From Magnetococcales bacterium (GTDB lineage: Bacteria; Pseudomonadota; Magnetococcia; Magnetococcales; UBA8363): DNA of 64,000 nucleotides. How positions within the stretch are numbered: position 1 is the first letter of the stretch; each line of letters opens with the position of its first letter. This document shows, one piece after another, positions 27,201-37,604 of this stretch. The notes beneath the pieces were generated by a model that saw nothing but the letters and a program-made list of their open reading frames with translations, was not told the origin of the DNA and made no database searches. A program made the translations under genes and the position numbers. Location of the stretch: contig JADFYU010000010.1 in assembly GCA_015232865.1 (NCBI GenBank), positions 10,896 to 74,895 of the forward strand. The letters are read 5' to 3'.

Positions 27201-29903
27201 TCAGACCTTTTCAACCCGAGCGGCCAACTTTTTAAAGTCAACCTGGCCGGACACATAATCCCAAACCCGACTGGAGACCTTGTTCACCAGCCATTTGTTT
27301 TTCGCCGGGTCAGCACTATCGGCCACCGACAGGTTCCACGGGCTGAACAGATAACCACGAGGAACACTGTTTCGAGCCGGTTTGACAATGCTGTTGGTGC
27401 CCACCTGCGCCCGAGCCTGATATTCGCCACGACGGGTGATCAAACGGACCAGATCCCCATCTTTGATGCCCATGTCATCGGCATCTTCTTGGTGCATCTC
27501 GACATATTGTTCCGGCACCAGACGCCGGGTGGTCGGACTCCGGTTGGATTTGGCGGTGTGAAAATGCTCATAGACCACTCCCAATCCCAGCCAGTACGGA
27601 TATTTATCTTTGGGAACCTGATCCCACGGTCTGTGACGGAAGCCCTCATCCGGAATATCCGGGGTCATGGCCATATCACGGGCTTTTTTGATCAAATCCA
27701 TATGGTCGATGGTATAGAGCCCCTTCTTGACGCCAAACTCCATCAGCTGTTTGGTCAAAGACTCCCGCTCGGAGTAGTCCTGCTGACACAGCTTGAAGTG
27801 CATTTTGCCATCATCGGTGCGGAATGCGCCGTAGGGTTTATTATCCCATTGACCTTCTTGAGACATGTAACGACGGGTAGAGCCTTGGTTTTTGGCAATG
27901 GTATAGGTTGGAGCCGGCCATTGAATGCCCCGACTCACCGGCTCCCGATGGTTGCCACGGATTTGATCATAGAGACCGATCCCATCCAATTTTTCGACTT
28001 CCAACATTCCGGTCAGATCGGCATCGGTATCCTTGGAGGCCTCCACCAGCTCACGGAAAATCTCTTCGGCATCATAGGTGCCGTCGGCCTGGCGTTTATA
28101 GGGGAAGATCTTATTGCCATCCAGACCCAACAAGTCGGCAATGGCTCGGCCTTTATCGATAACCATGTCCATATCCGGTCGACAGCCCGGAGGAGGATTG
28201 GCTGCTTTATCCACCACGTGAATCCGCCGTTCGGAGTTGATATAGACCCCCTGCACCTCTCCCCATGTCGCGGCCGGCATGATCACGTCGGCAAACAGGT
28301 TGTTGGGCGCATGACGATAGATCTCCTGTGCGACGACAAACATTTTACTCAGAGCCGGACGGATCAGATTGTTTTGATCCGGCAGATCGATGTGGGTCGC
28401 ATAGATGAGGAACATGGCTTTTACCTGGTCTTTCAAAGCCCGTTCCATCATTCCAACCGCCATACCGGGGTTTTCGGAGTTCATGGCAGTGATCAGATTT
28501 TCCTCGGGCACCCGCCAGGCTTTAGCCATGTGCTTACGGTGTTTTTCAGCCTTCAGCGGCATATTGAACGGCAAGCGTCCGGTCAAACCACCGGTAAACC
28601 GCTCGCCCATGGCGTTGGGCTGCCCGGTCATGGAGAAAGGTCCACAGCCCGGTTTGGCCAGATTTCCGGTCATGGCCAGCAGGTTGATGATGGAGATGAC
28701 GTTGTGCTGACCGTGAATGTGCTGATTGTATCCGATTCCCCACATGATGATGACGCCGCCGGTTCCACCCCTGCCACGCGCCAAACGCTTACGGGTGGCA
28801 TCGGCCAACATGCCCGCCACCCGACGAATCAAGGCCGGGTTGACATCATGGTTGGGTCCACCCATACGGTCTTGTACCTGTTCCGGGCTGTAATCCTTTA
28901 GCACCCCTTGGGTATACTCTTCCCAACCTGCGGTATGTTTTTTCATGAATTCCCAATCCACCACATCGTCGTGGTCTTTCAGGATCACATGGGCCAGGGC
29001 ATTCAAAAAGCTGATGTCGCCGTTTAAAATCGGAACATGAACCGAGTTGTCCGGGTTGATATCCCGATACCCTTCGGCTGACCCGGTAAAACGGGGATCG
29101 ACCACCACGGTCGGAATGTTGTTCTTTTTTTTGTGGTCGGCGGCCCGCCAGAAAACGATGGGATGGGCTTCACGAGGATTGTGACCGAAATGCATGATCA
29201 TATCGCACATTTCCAAATCTTCGTAAGCCAGCGGTGGCGTATCCGAACCCAACGTCTTGAAATAAGCGGTCACAGCCGAGGTCATGCACATGCGGGCATT
29301 GGCCTCAATGGTGTTGGAGCCTAAAACCCCCTTCATAAACAAATTTTCCAGATATTGCCCTTCAACCGTCAACTGTCCCGAGCCATAAAGCCCCACCGAG
29401 TTGCCGGAATATTTTTTGGCAAAATGGGCCACTTTATGGGCAATCATCTCTTCGGCTTCATGATAGGAGACCTGAACAAAGTGTTCTTCATCAAAAGAAC
29501 CTTTGGATTTGGTAATAAATTCCAGGTTGCCATGGCCCGGTTTTTTCCACTCCGCCCAAACATCCTTACGAACCAGCGGATCCCCCTCCAACCGATCGAC
29601 ATAGATCGGCTCGGCTGCCGTCAACCCCTTGATACACTGAAGACCAAAGTTGGTGGGATGATCCTTGTCCGGGCGCATGGAGACAATTTTTCCATTTTCG
29701 ACCTGGATGATGGTGCCACAGCCGACCCCGCAGTAGGGACAGGCGGCCAGAGCCGTCGTCCGGGTCACACTCTCTTCAATCGTGGCCGCTTCCAACTCCG
29801 GGTTCTCTTTGACCATCAATCCGGCTCCAGCAGCGGAACCGGCTAAAAATGCGCTGCCTTTAAGAAAATTACGTCGGCCTAGATTTGCTCGATTACGTTT
29901 CAT
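27201..29903 (-). CDS. napA: NapA-like periplasmic molybdopterin oxidoreductase
   Basis: A 900-residue enzyme of the DMSO-reductase family. Twin-arginine signal RRNFLKGSAF at residues 10-19. The [4Fe-4S] ligands are C55, C58, C62 and C90 in CPYCGVGCGT...GLQCIKG. The likely Mo ligand is C206 in NARMCMTSAV, the same spacing as in NapA (NARHCMASAV). The C-terminus (EHFHTAKSNRSPTTRRLVPE, and DFKKLAARVEKV) is close to that of NapA. It is about 70 residues longer than E. coli NapA (828), from scattered insertions. GGAGAG precedes the start. No NapB, NapC or NapD gene is nearby, so nitrate as substrate is likely but not certain. Mature enzyme acts in the periplasm. Confidence 0.85.
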   Translation of the reverse strand: MKRNRANLGRRNFLKGSAFLAGSAAGAGLMVKENPELEAATIEESVTRTTALAACPYCGVGCGTIIQVENGKIVSMRPDKDHPTNFGLQCIKGLTAAEPIYVDRLEGDPLVRKDVWAEWKKPGHGNLEFITKSKGSFDEEHFVQVSYHEAEEMIAHKVAHFAKKYSGNSVGLYGSGQLTVEGQYLENLFMKGVLGSNTIEANARMCMTSAVTAYFKTLGSDTPPLAYEDLEMCDMIMHFGHNPREAHPIVFWRAADHKKKNNIPTVVVDPRFTGSAEGYRDINPDNSVHVPILNGDISFLNALAHVILKDHDDVVDWEFMKKHTAGWEEYTQGVLKDYSPEQVQDRMGGPNHDVNPALIRRVAGMLADATRKRLARGRGGTGGVIIMWGIGYNQHIHGQHNVISIINLLAMTGNLAKPGCGPFSMTGQPNAMGERFTGGLTGRLPFNMPLKAEKHRKHMAKAWRVPEENLITAMNSENPGMAVGMMERALKDQVKAMFLIYATHIDLPDQNNLIRPALSKMFVVAQEIYRHAPNNLFADVIMPAATWGEVQGVYINSERRIHVVDKAANPPPGCRPDMDMVIDKGRAIADLLGLDGNKIFPYKRQADGTYDAEEIFRELVEASKDTDADLTGMLEVEKLDGIGLYDQIRGNHREPVSRGIQWPAPTYTIAKNQGSTRRYMSQEGQWDNKPYGAFRTDDGKMHFKLCQQDYSERESLTKQLMEFGVKKGLYTIDHMDLIKKARDMAMTPDIPDEGFRHRPWDQVPKDKYPYWLGLGVVYEHFHTAKSNRSPTTRRLVPEQYVEMHQEDADDMGIKDGDLVRLITRRGEYQARAQVGTNSIVKPARNSVPRGYLFSPWNLSVADSADPAKNKWLVNKVSSRVWDYVSGQVDFKKLAARVEKV

Positions 29904-29970
29904 ATTTACTCTCCACCCAAATTGGGGTTTATTTCATTTTCAATCCGCTCACGCCCATACTCAAAACAAG

Positions 29971-30684
29971 TCACTCTTCATCTTTGCTAGGTACGGTGCG
30001 TAAATAGGTAATGATATCGTCGATCTCCCGATCAGTCAGGTTGGCCAGACCGGCTGGTCCCTGCAATCCGCGCATCCGGGTGTTGGAGCGTCCACTGCGA
30101 ATCGTCTCCCGAAGGAATCCGTCAGACACCGTGCTCAGAAAACCGGCTTTTCCGATGGCTGTTCCGGTTCCGCCAGAAGAATACCCGTCTCCGTTAACCC
30201 CATGACAGGTCGCACAAATATCAGCAAACCACTGTTTTCCGAGATGTTCATTACCATGAGCGTCCGGCTCCGCATCGACCTGCTCACCTCTAAACGGCAG
30301 CGTCGCCATGGAGCGGAGATAGGCGACAACCGCGGCTATGTCATCCTCGCTCAAGCTACCGTCAAAAGAGACCATGGATGTCCCAGGCCGACCGTCACGG
30401 ATGGTTTGCTTTAAAAAATTGTTTGACGCCAAGCTTAATAACTCCGGGTTGGTCAAGGATGGTGCGGTACCGGGCAGGCCAATCCCATCTTCCTGGTGAC
30501 ACATGACACAATTCTCTTCAAAAATATTCTTACCCTTCTTGACCATTTTCTGTGCAACATCCGATACGCTGTAACCCTTCCCGGTTGCAGCCGCCTGCGC
30601 CGAATCAGTTGGTAGAAATTCACCTGCTATAACCAGAAATCCCATGCAGATTGACAACGCCAATTTTTTTCTCTTATGTCTCAT
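29971..30684 (-). CDS. Diheme c-type cytochrome, class I
   Basis: A 237-residue exported protein starting MRHKRKKLALSICMGF at 30684 behind GGAGGGA; an in-frame codon 17 residues earlier lacks a site. A signal peptide precedes two cytochrome c domains with CVMCH and CATCH heme motifs, each with a distal Met region (DGRPGTSMVSF and GRSNTRMRGL) and a YLRxM/YLRT end. This is not NapB, whose fold and heme spacing differ. It is the first gene of the nap-like operon and is the likely electron carrier to or from the NapA-like enzyme. Confidence 0.85.
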   Translation of the reverse strand: MRHKRKKLALSICMGFLVIAGEFLPTDSAQAAATGKGYSVSDVAQKMVKKGKNIFEENCVMCHQEDGIGLPGTAPSLTNPELLSLASNNFLKQTIRDGRPGTSMVSFDGSLSEDDIAAVVAYLRSMATLPFRGEQVDAEPDAHGNEHLGKQWFADICATCHGVNGDGYSSGGTGTAIGKAGFLSTVSDGFLRETIRSGRSNTRMRGLQGPAGLANLTDREIDDIITYLRTVPSKDEE

Positions 30685-30746
30685 TCCATTCCCTCCATCA
30701 ATTAGGATATCCCAACACCATTTCCTTCCGCCCAAACAAAAAAAAA

Positions 30747-30773
30747 AGAACGGCCCGTTTCGGTCACCGTTCT
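30747..30773 (-). terminator. Intrinsic terminator or attenuator in the leader of the nap-like operon
   Basis: On the minus strand AGAACGG (30773-30767) pairs with CCGTTCT (30753-30747) across a 13-base loop and is followed by a run of ten T. It lies about 370 bases beyond the glmS stop and 63 bases before the cytochrome start. It may end glmU-glmS transcription, or act as an attenuator for the nap-like operon if transcription begins near 31049. Confidence 0.75.
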
Positions 30774-30914
30774 CTATGTTTCAAATACAGACTCCATCAA
30801 AGTGGATAGACATGGATGTGATACCCCCATATTTATTTTATAAAAAACAGTCACTCAATCTATCCAATGAAAATCCGCTAAAAAAATGGCAGAAAAACCA
30901 TTAAAACTGAACTG

Positions 30915-30955
30915 TATCGGCCCCGTTTAGCCGCTTGGATAGGGGTGGGGCGATA
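30915..30955. repeat. Inverted repeat inside the long leader
   Basis: TATCGGCCCC at 30915-30924 pairs with GGGGCGATA at 30947-30955, with one bulged base. It lies in the leader between the FNR-type promoter and the terminator hairpin. The loop is 22 bases. No T run follows on the minus strand, so it is not a terminator for that direction. It could be part of a structured RNA; I do not recognise a known riboswitch class. Confidence 0.45.
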
Positions 30956-31055
30956 AAAAAGTAACATTTGAATCGATGGGGCTGGTTGAATCCAGGCAGG
31001 AATCCCGGAAAATCTGTAGCCAACAGTGGGAGTCGGCTCACAAAGTGTCGAGGAA

Positions 31056-31097
31056 ATTGTAGGAGGGATGTCGCAACAATAAATTGATTTAGATCAA
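31056..31097 (-). promoter_or_regulatory. FNR-type promoter of the nap-like operon
   Basis: TTGATTTAGATCAA at 31084-31097 is a perfect FNR/ANR box (TTGAT-N4-ATCAA). TACAAT at 31061-31056 on the minus strand fits a -10 element. The centres are 32 bases apart, exactly the distance in class II FNR promoters where the box is at -41.5. Transcription would start near 31049, only about 100 bases after the glmS stop, and leave a leader of about 365 bases. This implies induction at low oxygen. Confidence 0.72.
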
Positions 31098-31145
31098 TTC
31101 CAGGAACTTTTTTTCAATAAATGTGTCGTGAAAACGAATCCGGGT

Positions 31146-32978
31146 TTATTCGACGGTCACGCTTTTGGCCAGATTGCGAGGCTGATCCACATCGGTTCCC
31201 TTTAGAACGGCGATATGATAAGCCAAAAGTTGTAGAGGAGCGACATAGAGAATCGGGGCGATAAAATCGCCGCACGGTGCCATGTAGATGGTATGGTCGG
31301 CCTGACAATCGAGTTGGACGGACTCCTCCTGACGGGTGGTAATCACCAATAATCGACCACCCCGTGCCCGTGCCTCCTCCAGGTTGCTCAGCACTTTTTC
31401 GAAAAGGGCATCTCTCGGAGCCACCACCACCACCGGCAGATCTTCGTCGATCAGAGCGATCGGTCCATGTTTCATCTCTCCGGCCGCATAGCCTTCGGCA
31501 TGAATGTAGGAAATTTCCTTGAGCTTCAAAGCCCCCTCCAAGGCGATGGGAAAACAGGTTCCCCGGCCCAGGAACAAAAATCCGCTGGCATGCATCAATT
31601 TTCGGGCAATCTCAAAAATACCCTCATCGTGAACCAATACCTGAGCCATCAATTCGGGAACCGTCAATAATTGATCGACATACCGTTTTTCCGCTTGTTG
31701 GTCGATAAACTGACGCTGCCGACCAAAACAGATAGCCAGACAGGCCAAAACCATCAGTTGGGTCGTAAACGCTTTGGTCGAGGCAACACCGATCTCTGGC
31801 CCGGCCTGGGTATAGAGAACGGCATCCGCCTCCCGGGAGATGGTCGATTCCGGCACATTGACAATCGCAATGACTTTTTGACCCTGGCTTTTAGCAAAAC
31901 GCAACGCCGCCAGGGTGTCCGCCGTCTCACCACTCTGGGAGATGACCACCGTAACCGATCCCGGTAGAGCGGGCGGCTCCCTATAGCGATATTCCGAAGC
32001 GATATCGACGCTGACCGGAATGCCTGCCAACTGTTCTATCCAGTACCGTCCGACCATTCCCGCATGCCAGGAGGTTCCACAGGCTATGATGGTCACCGTC
32101 GAAACCCGGCTGATATCGATGGCGGCGATCAAATCGTCCAGATTGACCGTTTTCTCAAGGGGATTGATCAAACCGTTCAAGGTGTTGGACAACACCGTCG
32201 GCTGCTCAAAAATCTCCTTTTGCATAAAATGACGGTACGCTCCCTTTTCGGAAAGATCGGAGCTGACCTGAGACTGTTTGACCACCCGCTCGACCGGATT
32301 ACCGGCCAGATCGGTCACCCGAACGCCATCCCGGCCTAAAATGGCCACATCATCATCGTCCAGATAGAGCATGCTGCGGGTGTACGGCACCAGAGGGGTG
32401 GCGTCGGAGGCGATAAAGTTCTCGCCATCGCCCAAACCCAAAATCAGTGGACTACCCCGGCGAACGGCAAAAATCCGATCCTCCTCACCCTGGATGAGAA
32501 TCCCCAGAGCAAAAGCCCCCTCCAGACAGCGCACCGCGCTTCGAATGGCCTGCTCGGAATCCTCCCCGCGCATCATCGCCCGTTCGATCAGGTGCGGAAT
32601 CACCTCCGTATCGGTATCAGAAGAAAACACCACCCCTTCTGCCATCAACTCCTGACGCAATTCAGCATGGTTTTCAATGATTCCGTTATGAACAACGGCT
32701 ACGCGCTCGGAACAATGGGGGTGGGCATTGGATTCGATCGGGGCGCCATGGGTGGCCCAACGGGTGTGGCCGATGCCGGTCAGCCCCATAACCGGGTCGG
32801 TTTTAAGACGAGCCTCCAGGTGCAACAGCTTGCCTTCAGCCCGCCGGCAGAGAATCCTGCCTTTATGACCGACCGCAACACCGGCCGAATCGTAGCCTCG
32901 GTACTCCAGTCTTCTCAAGCCTTCCAACAGGATTGGGGTCGCATTTCGCTCTGAGATAACACCGATGATTCCGCACAT
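31146..32978 (-). CDS. glmS: Glutamine-fructose-6-phosphate aminotransferase
   Basis: A 610-residue GlmS. The N-terminal nucleophile is Cys2 (MCGIIGVISERN) of the glutamine amidotransferase domain (residues 1-240). Two SIS sugar-isomerase domains follow, with CGTSWHAGMVGRYWIE and SQSGETADTLAALRFAKSQG. The end is DQPRNLAKSVTVE, the usual C-terminal active-site tail. It makes glucosamine-6-phosphate for peptidoglycan and LPS. It follows glmU by 81 bases on the same strand, so the two genes of the UDP-GlcNAc pathway likely form an operon. Confidence 0.97.
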   Translation of the reverse strand: MCGIIGVISERNATPILLEGLRRLEYRGYDSAGVAVGHKGRILCRRAEGKLLHLEARLKTDPVMGLTGIGHTRWATHGAPIESNAHPHCSERVAVVHNGIIENHAELRQELMAEGVVFSSDTDTEVIPHLIERAMMRGEDSEQAIRSAVRCLEGAFALGILIQGEEDRIFAVRRGSPLILGLGDGENFIASDATPLVPYTRSMLYLDDDDVAILGRDGVRVTDLAGNPVERVVKQSQVSSDLSEKGAYRHFMQKEIFEQPTVLSNTLNGLINPLEKTVNLDDLIAAIDISRVSTVTIIACGTSWHAGMVGRYWIEQLAGIPVSVDIASEYRYREPPALPGSVTVVISQSGETADTLAALRFAKSQGQKVIAIVNVPESTISREADAVLYTQAGPEIGVASTKAFTTQLMVLACLAICFGRQRQFIDQQAEKRYVDQLLTVPELMAQVLVHDEGIFEIARKLMHASGFLFLGRGTCFPIALEGALKLKEISYIHAEGYAAGEMKHGPIALIDEDLPVVVVAPRDALFEKVLSNLEEARARGGRLLVITTRQEESVQLDCQADHTIYMAPCGDFIAPILYVAPLQLLAYHIAVLKGTDVDQPRNLAKSVTVE

Positions 32979-33059
32979 ATCAACTCCCGGTCACACCCAC
33001 CCCAAATCCGGCCGTTATCCGCCCCCATCCAGGATGAGAATATACTCGCTCTGTTTCGT

Positions 33060-34436
33060 TCAGAATTTGCTTTTTCTCAGCCTGGACCACTCTGAGACAA
33101 TTTGCTGTTTGACCCGTGACAAAGCCAGGGAGTCCGCTGGGACATCCATGGTCACAGTCGAACCGGCCGCGATCATCACCTGATCTTCCAAGGTGACCGG
33201 AGCCACCAACTGGGTTCCAGAGCCGATAAAAACCCGATCGCCGATGGTGGTTTTGTGTTTATTGACCCCGTCATAATTACAGGTAATGGTACCGGCACCG
33301 ACATTGACCCCCTCGCCCATTTCGGTATCGCCGATATAAGAGAGATGGTTGACCTTGGACCCAACCCCGATATGGGCCTTTTTCAACTCACAAAAATTAC
33401 CCACCTTTGCTTTTGCCTCTAATACCGACCCGAAACGCAATCGCGCGTAGGGGCCTATTTCATTGGGGCCTGCCGTCTGGGCACCCTCTAAATGGCTAAA
33501 CGCTTTGATGATCGTTCCCGGACCGATCTGACTCTGGCGTATTTCACAAAAGGGACCGATCTGACAACCAGCACCAATAACCACCCCAACCCCCAATATA
33601 ACATTGGGCTGAATAATCGTATCCTGACCGATCTGGCAGTCCGGTGCCAACCAACACGAGCTGGGATCGATAAAACCAACACCAGCCTCCATAAACCGTT
33701 CCACCTGACGATCCCGGAAAACCACCTCCAATTGGGCCAGCTGTTTTCGGGTATTGATTCCTAAAAGGGAGCCGGAATCGGAATGGTGATAGGCCGCGCC
33801 CACCCCCTCCTTGACAGCCATGGGAATAATATCCGGTAGATAATATTCTCCCTGAGCATTGTGATTGGTAATGGCCGCCAACCAACCGCCGATCCGATCA
33901 ATCGCCACACAATAGATACCGGAATTCACCTCGGTAATCTGCTGAACAGTGCCGTTGGCATCCTTTTGTTCCACAACCTCCCGCAACCCTCCGCCCCCAT
34001 CCCGGATAATCCGGCCATAGCCGGTCGGATCGTCCAATGTCATGCTCAAAAGAGAGAGGGCGCGATCTTCCTCGTGGTGCAGATCGACAAACCCCCGGAG
34101 GGTCTCTGTTTTGATCAACGGCGTGTCCCCACTTAAAATCAGCAGGTTGCCGGTAAATCCTTGTAAAGCCGGAAGAGCGCAACGAACCGCATCCCCCGTT
34201 CCATTCTGTTCAACTTGCCTGATCCAGCTAATGCCGGAATCGGGAAAAGCAGCCTCGACCTGTTGGGCCTGATGACCGGTGACGACGATTATTTTTTCGG
34301 GATTCAGTGGCGCCACCCCATGCAAAACATGTCGAAGCAAGGGCCACCCCGCCAATTCGTGAAGAACCTTGGGCCGACTGGAACACATCCTGGTTCCCTG
34401 GCCGGCGGCCAGTATAAGAACAGCAAGTGAGGTCAT
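33060..34436 (-). CDS. glmU: Bifunctional UDP-N-acetylglucosamine pyrophosphorylase / GlcN-1-P acetyltransferase
   Basis: A 458-residue GlmU starting MTSLAVLILAAGQGTRM at 34436; a longer frame upstream overlaps the atp terminator and lacks family sequence. The N-terminal half is the nucleotidyltransferase (AAGQGTRM, with K in RPKVLHELAG). The C-terminal half has the hexapeptide repeats of a left-handed beta helix (VGAGTITCNYDGVNKHKT, IGSGTQLVAPV). It makes UDP-GlcNAc from the product line of GlmS and GlmM. It lies downstream of the atp operon, separated by a terminator. Confidence 0.96.
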   Translation of the reverse strand: MTSLAVLILAAGQGTRMCSSRPKVLHELAGWPLLRHVLHGVAPLNPEKIIVVTGHQAQQVEAAFPDSGISWIRQVEQNGTGDAVRCALPALQGFTGNLLILSGDTPLIKTETLRGFVDLHHEEDRALSLLSMTLDDPTGYGRIIRDGGGGLREVVEQKDANGTVQQITEVNSGIYCVAIDRIGGWLAAITNHNAQGEYYLPDIIPMAVKEGVGAAYHHSDSGSLLGINTRKQLAQLEVVFRDRQVERFMEAGVGFIDPSSCWLAPDCQIGQDTIIQPNVILGVGVVIGAGCQIGPFCEIRQSQIGPGTIIKAFSHLEGAQTAGPNEIGPYARLRFGSVLEAKAKVGNFCELKKAHIGVGSKVNHLSYIGDTEMGEGVNVGAGTITCNYDGVNKHKTTIGDRVFIGSGTQLVAPVTLEDQVMIAAGSTVTMDVPADSLALSRVKQQIVSEWSRLRKSKF

Positions 34437-34519
34437 TGGATGATCGCCCTCTGTCGCAAAATGAAAAAAACCGGGATTTTGATGGTTATCATCAACCAGG
34501 CGGTCGAGCCTATTCCAGG

Positions 34520-34565
34520 AAAAAAAAAAGGGCGGGAACGTTCCACGCACCCAACCCTTTTTAAG
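34520..34565 (-). terminator. Terminator of the F1 ATP synthase operon
   Basis: On the minus strand AAAGGG and CCCTTT enclose an inner palindrome GGAACGTTCC, and a run of about ten T follows. It lies about 30 bases after the atpC stop and about 85 bases before the glmU start, so it separates the two transcription units. Confidence 0.75.
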
Positions 34566-34595
34566 TATTTCACACTGATTGATGAGAGTAAAGCA

Positions 34596-35012
34596 CTACC
34601 GGACCAATTTCTTGCGCTGGACCTCCACACAAGCCGCCGCAAAATCCCGGCGCTTTTCCCAATAGGCTCGCTCAAAACTGACAGGGCTCAACGAAGCCAA
34701 CTCTTTCTCGGCCTCGGCAATATCACCATGGCAGACTGACGGATCGATGTCACTCTGGGCGACGGCCTGTTCCACCAAAATGGTCACCCGATCGGCCAAA
34801 ACCTCTGCGTAACCGGCGCTGACCGCATAACGCTCTGGATTATCACCCCAACCAACGGAAAGCTCTCCAGCCTTGAGCAACGAGACAAGAGGCGCATGAC
34901 CAGCAAAAACACCAAAACAGCCTTCCGCTCCCGGTGCGATCAAAAAAGTCGCCTCCTGATCCAGCAGCAGCTTCTCCGGTGTGATGACCTTGAGTTGATA
35001 AATTGCTGACAT
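34596..35012 (-). CDS. atpC: ATP synthase epsilon subunit
   Basis: A 138-residue epsilon subunit: N-terminal beta sandwich (YQLKVITPEKLLLDQEATFL, APGAEGCFGVFAGHAPLVS) and a C-terminal helical part (AEKELASLSPVSFERAYWEK). It forms part of the central rotor stalk with gamma and can inhibit ATP hydrolysis. It is the last gene of the atpHAGDC operon, 12 bases after atpD. Confidence 0.95.
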   Translation of the reverse strand: MSAIYQLKVITPEKLLLDQEATFLIAPGAEGCFGVFAGHAPLVSLLKAGELSVGWGDNPERYAVSAGYAEVLADRVTILVEQAVAQSDIDPSVCHGDIAEAEKELASLSPVSFERAYWEKRRDFAAACVEVQRKKLVR

Positions 35013-35024
35013 AACCTCTCCCGT

Positions 35025-36479
<1,455 letters not shown>

Positions 36480-36551
36480 TTAAATTCAGGGCAACCCACA
36501 ACAACCGAAACTGCGACTCAGTTTTTCTGAACGCCCATCTACTTCGTTTGT

Positions 36552-36600
36552 AAAAAAGGGGCTGACAAGCCCGGTATCCATCAACCTGAACACCCCTTTT
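36552..36600 (-). promoter_or_regulatory. Terminator-like hairpin between atpG and atpD
   Basis: On the minus strand GGGCT-N4-AGCCC is followed by CTTTTTT, the form of an intrinsic terminator (36572 down to 36552). An alternative pairing joins AAAAGGGG (36600-36593) with CCCCTTTT just after the small hairpin, which would disrupt it. Mutually exclusive pairs of this kind are typical of attenuators. Whether it tunes the amount of beta and epsilon relative to alpha and gamma is inference. Confidence 0.5.
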
Positions 36601-36702
36601 CGGACCATTCAAATCCGCACAATCACCGGACAATCAAACAACCGATAAAGCGAAAAAAAACTCTCGTTATACGGACCCTTTTACCACTCAAAGTTGAAAA
36701 AA

Positions 36703-37590
36703 CTAGCCTTTGAGAGATTCGGAGCCACTGATGATTTCCATCAACTCCGTCGTAATAACAGCCTGTCTGGTTCGGTTGTAGGTGGTATTCAGCTTGCGCA
36801 GCATCTCACCGGCATTGCGAACCGCATTATCCATGGCCGTCATTCGAGCACCATGCTCGGAGGCGTCTGATTCGACCAACGCCTGAAAAATTTGAACCGA
36901 AACATTTTGCGGAAGCAGCATCTTGAGCACTTCATCCTCTTCCGGTTCGTAAACCGCAGAACCGGTACCCGCCTCTTCGTCTTTGCCCGTTTTGATTTCT
37001 TCGATCGGCATCGGCACAATCTGACGCCATCTCAACTCTTGAGAGATAGCCGATTTAAACTCGTTGTAGACGATCAGGCCGATATCAAAATCGCCCTCTT
37101 CAAAGTCGACCAATAGCTTGGAGGAGACCTCACGTACCGATTTTTCGAAGTTGAGATCCTTGGCAACACCGACCTCAACCCGAGCAATCAGATGACCAAA
37201 CTGACGCTTGAGGACATCATTCCCCTTGCTGCCGACGCAGACCAGAGAAACTTCCAACCCCTCGTTTTGTAATTCAGCCACCTTGGTACGGACCGAACGG
37301 ATCACGCTGCTGTTGAAACTGCCACACAAACCGCGATCAGCCGTAAAGACAACCAACCGAACCTTTTTTCCTCTGGGTTCTGCCAACAACGGTGGCGCAC
37401 TTTGTGGATCAGCCATGCTGGCGATGGATTGAATCATTCGGCCCATGCCCTGACTGTAGGGACGGGTCTCTTGAGCCCGCTCCTGAGAACGACGCAACTT
37501 GGCCGCCGCCACCATTTTCATGGCTTTGGTGATCTGCTGCGTATTTCCGACCGATCGAATCCGGTTTCGGAGGCTTTTCAGATTCGGCAT
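36703..37590 (-). CDS. atpG: ATP synthase gamma subunit
   Basis: A 295-residue gamma subunit with both conserved ends: MPNLKSLRNRIRSVGNTQQI and the C-terminal TYNRTRQAVITTELMEIISG. GLCGSFN marks the central domain. It is the rotating shaft in the F1 head. It has an acidic insertion near residues 195-225 (KTGKDEEAGTGSAVYEPEED), of a kind seen in some alphaproteobacterial relatives. It lies 14 bases after atpA. Confidence 0.96.
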   Translation of the reverse strand: MPNLKSLRNRIRSVGNTQQITKAMKMVAAAKLRRSQERAQETRPYSQGMGRMIQSIASMADPQSAPPLLAEPRGKKVRLVVFTADRGLCGSFNSSVIRSVRTKVAELQNEGLEVSLVCVGSKGNDVLKRQFGHLIARVEVGVAKDLNFEKSVREVSSKLLVDFEEGDFDIGLIVYNEFKSAISQELRWRQIVPMPIEEIKTGKDEEAGTGSAVYEPEEDEVLKMLLPQNVSVQIFQALVESDASEHGARMTAMDNAVRNAGEMLRKLNTTYNRTRQAVITTELMEIISGSESLKG

Positions 37591-37604
37591 ACCTAACCCC
37601 TCCG

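Noticed and set aside
27489..28901. Long plus-strand frame (470 residues) opposite the NapA-like gene
   Set aside because: The minus strand encodes an unmistakable molybdoenzyme; the opposite frame has no recognisable motif or good start.
32979..33059. glmS ribozyme in front of glmS
   Set aside because: Only 81 bases separate glmU and glmS, and I see no ribozyme core; the genes form an operon instead.
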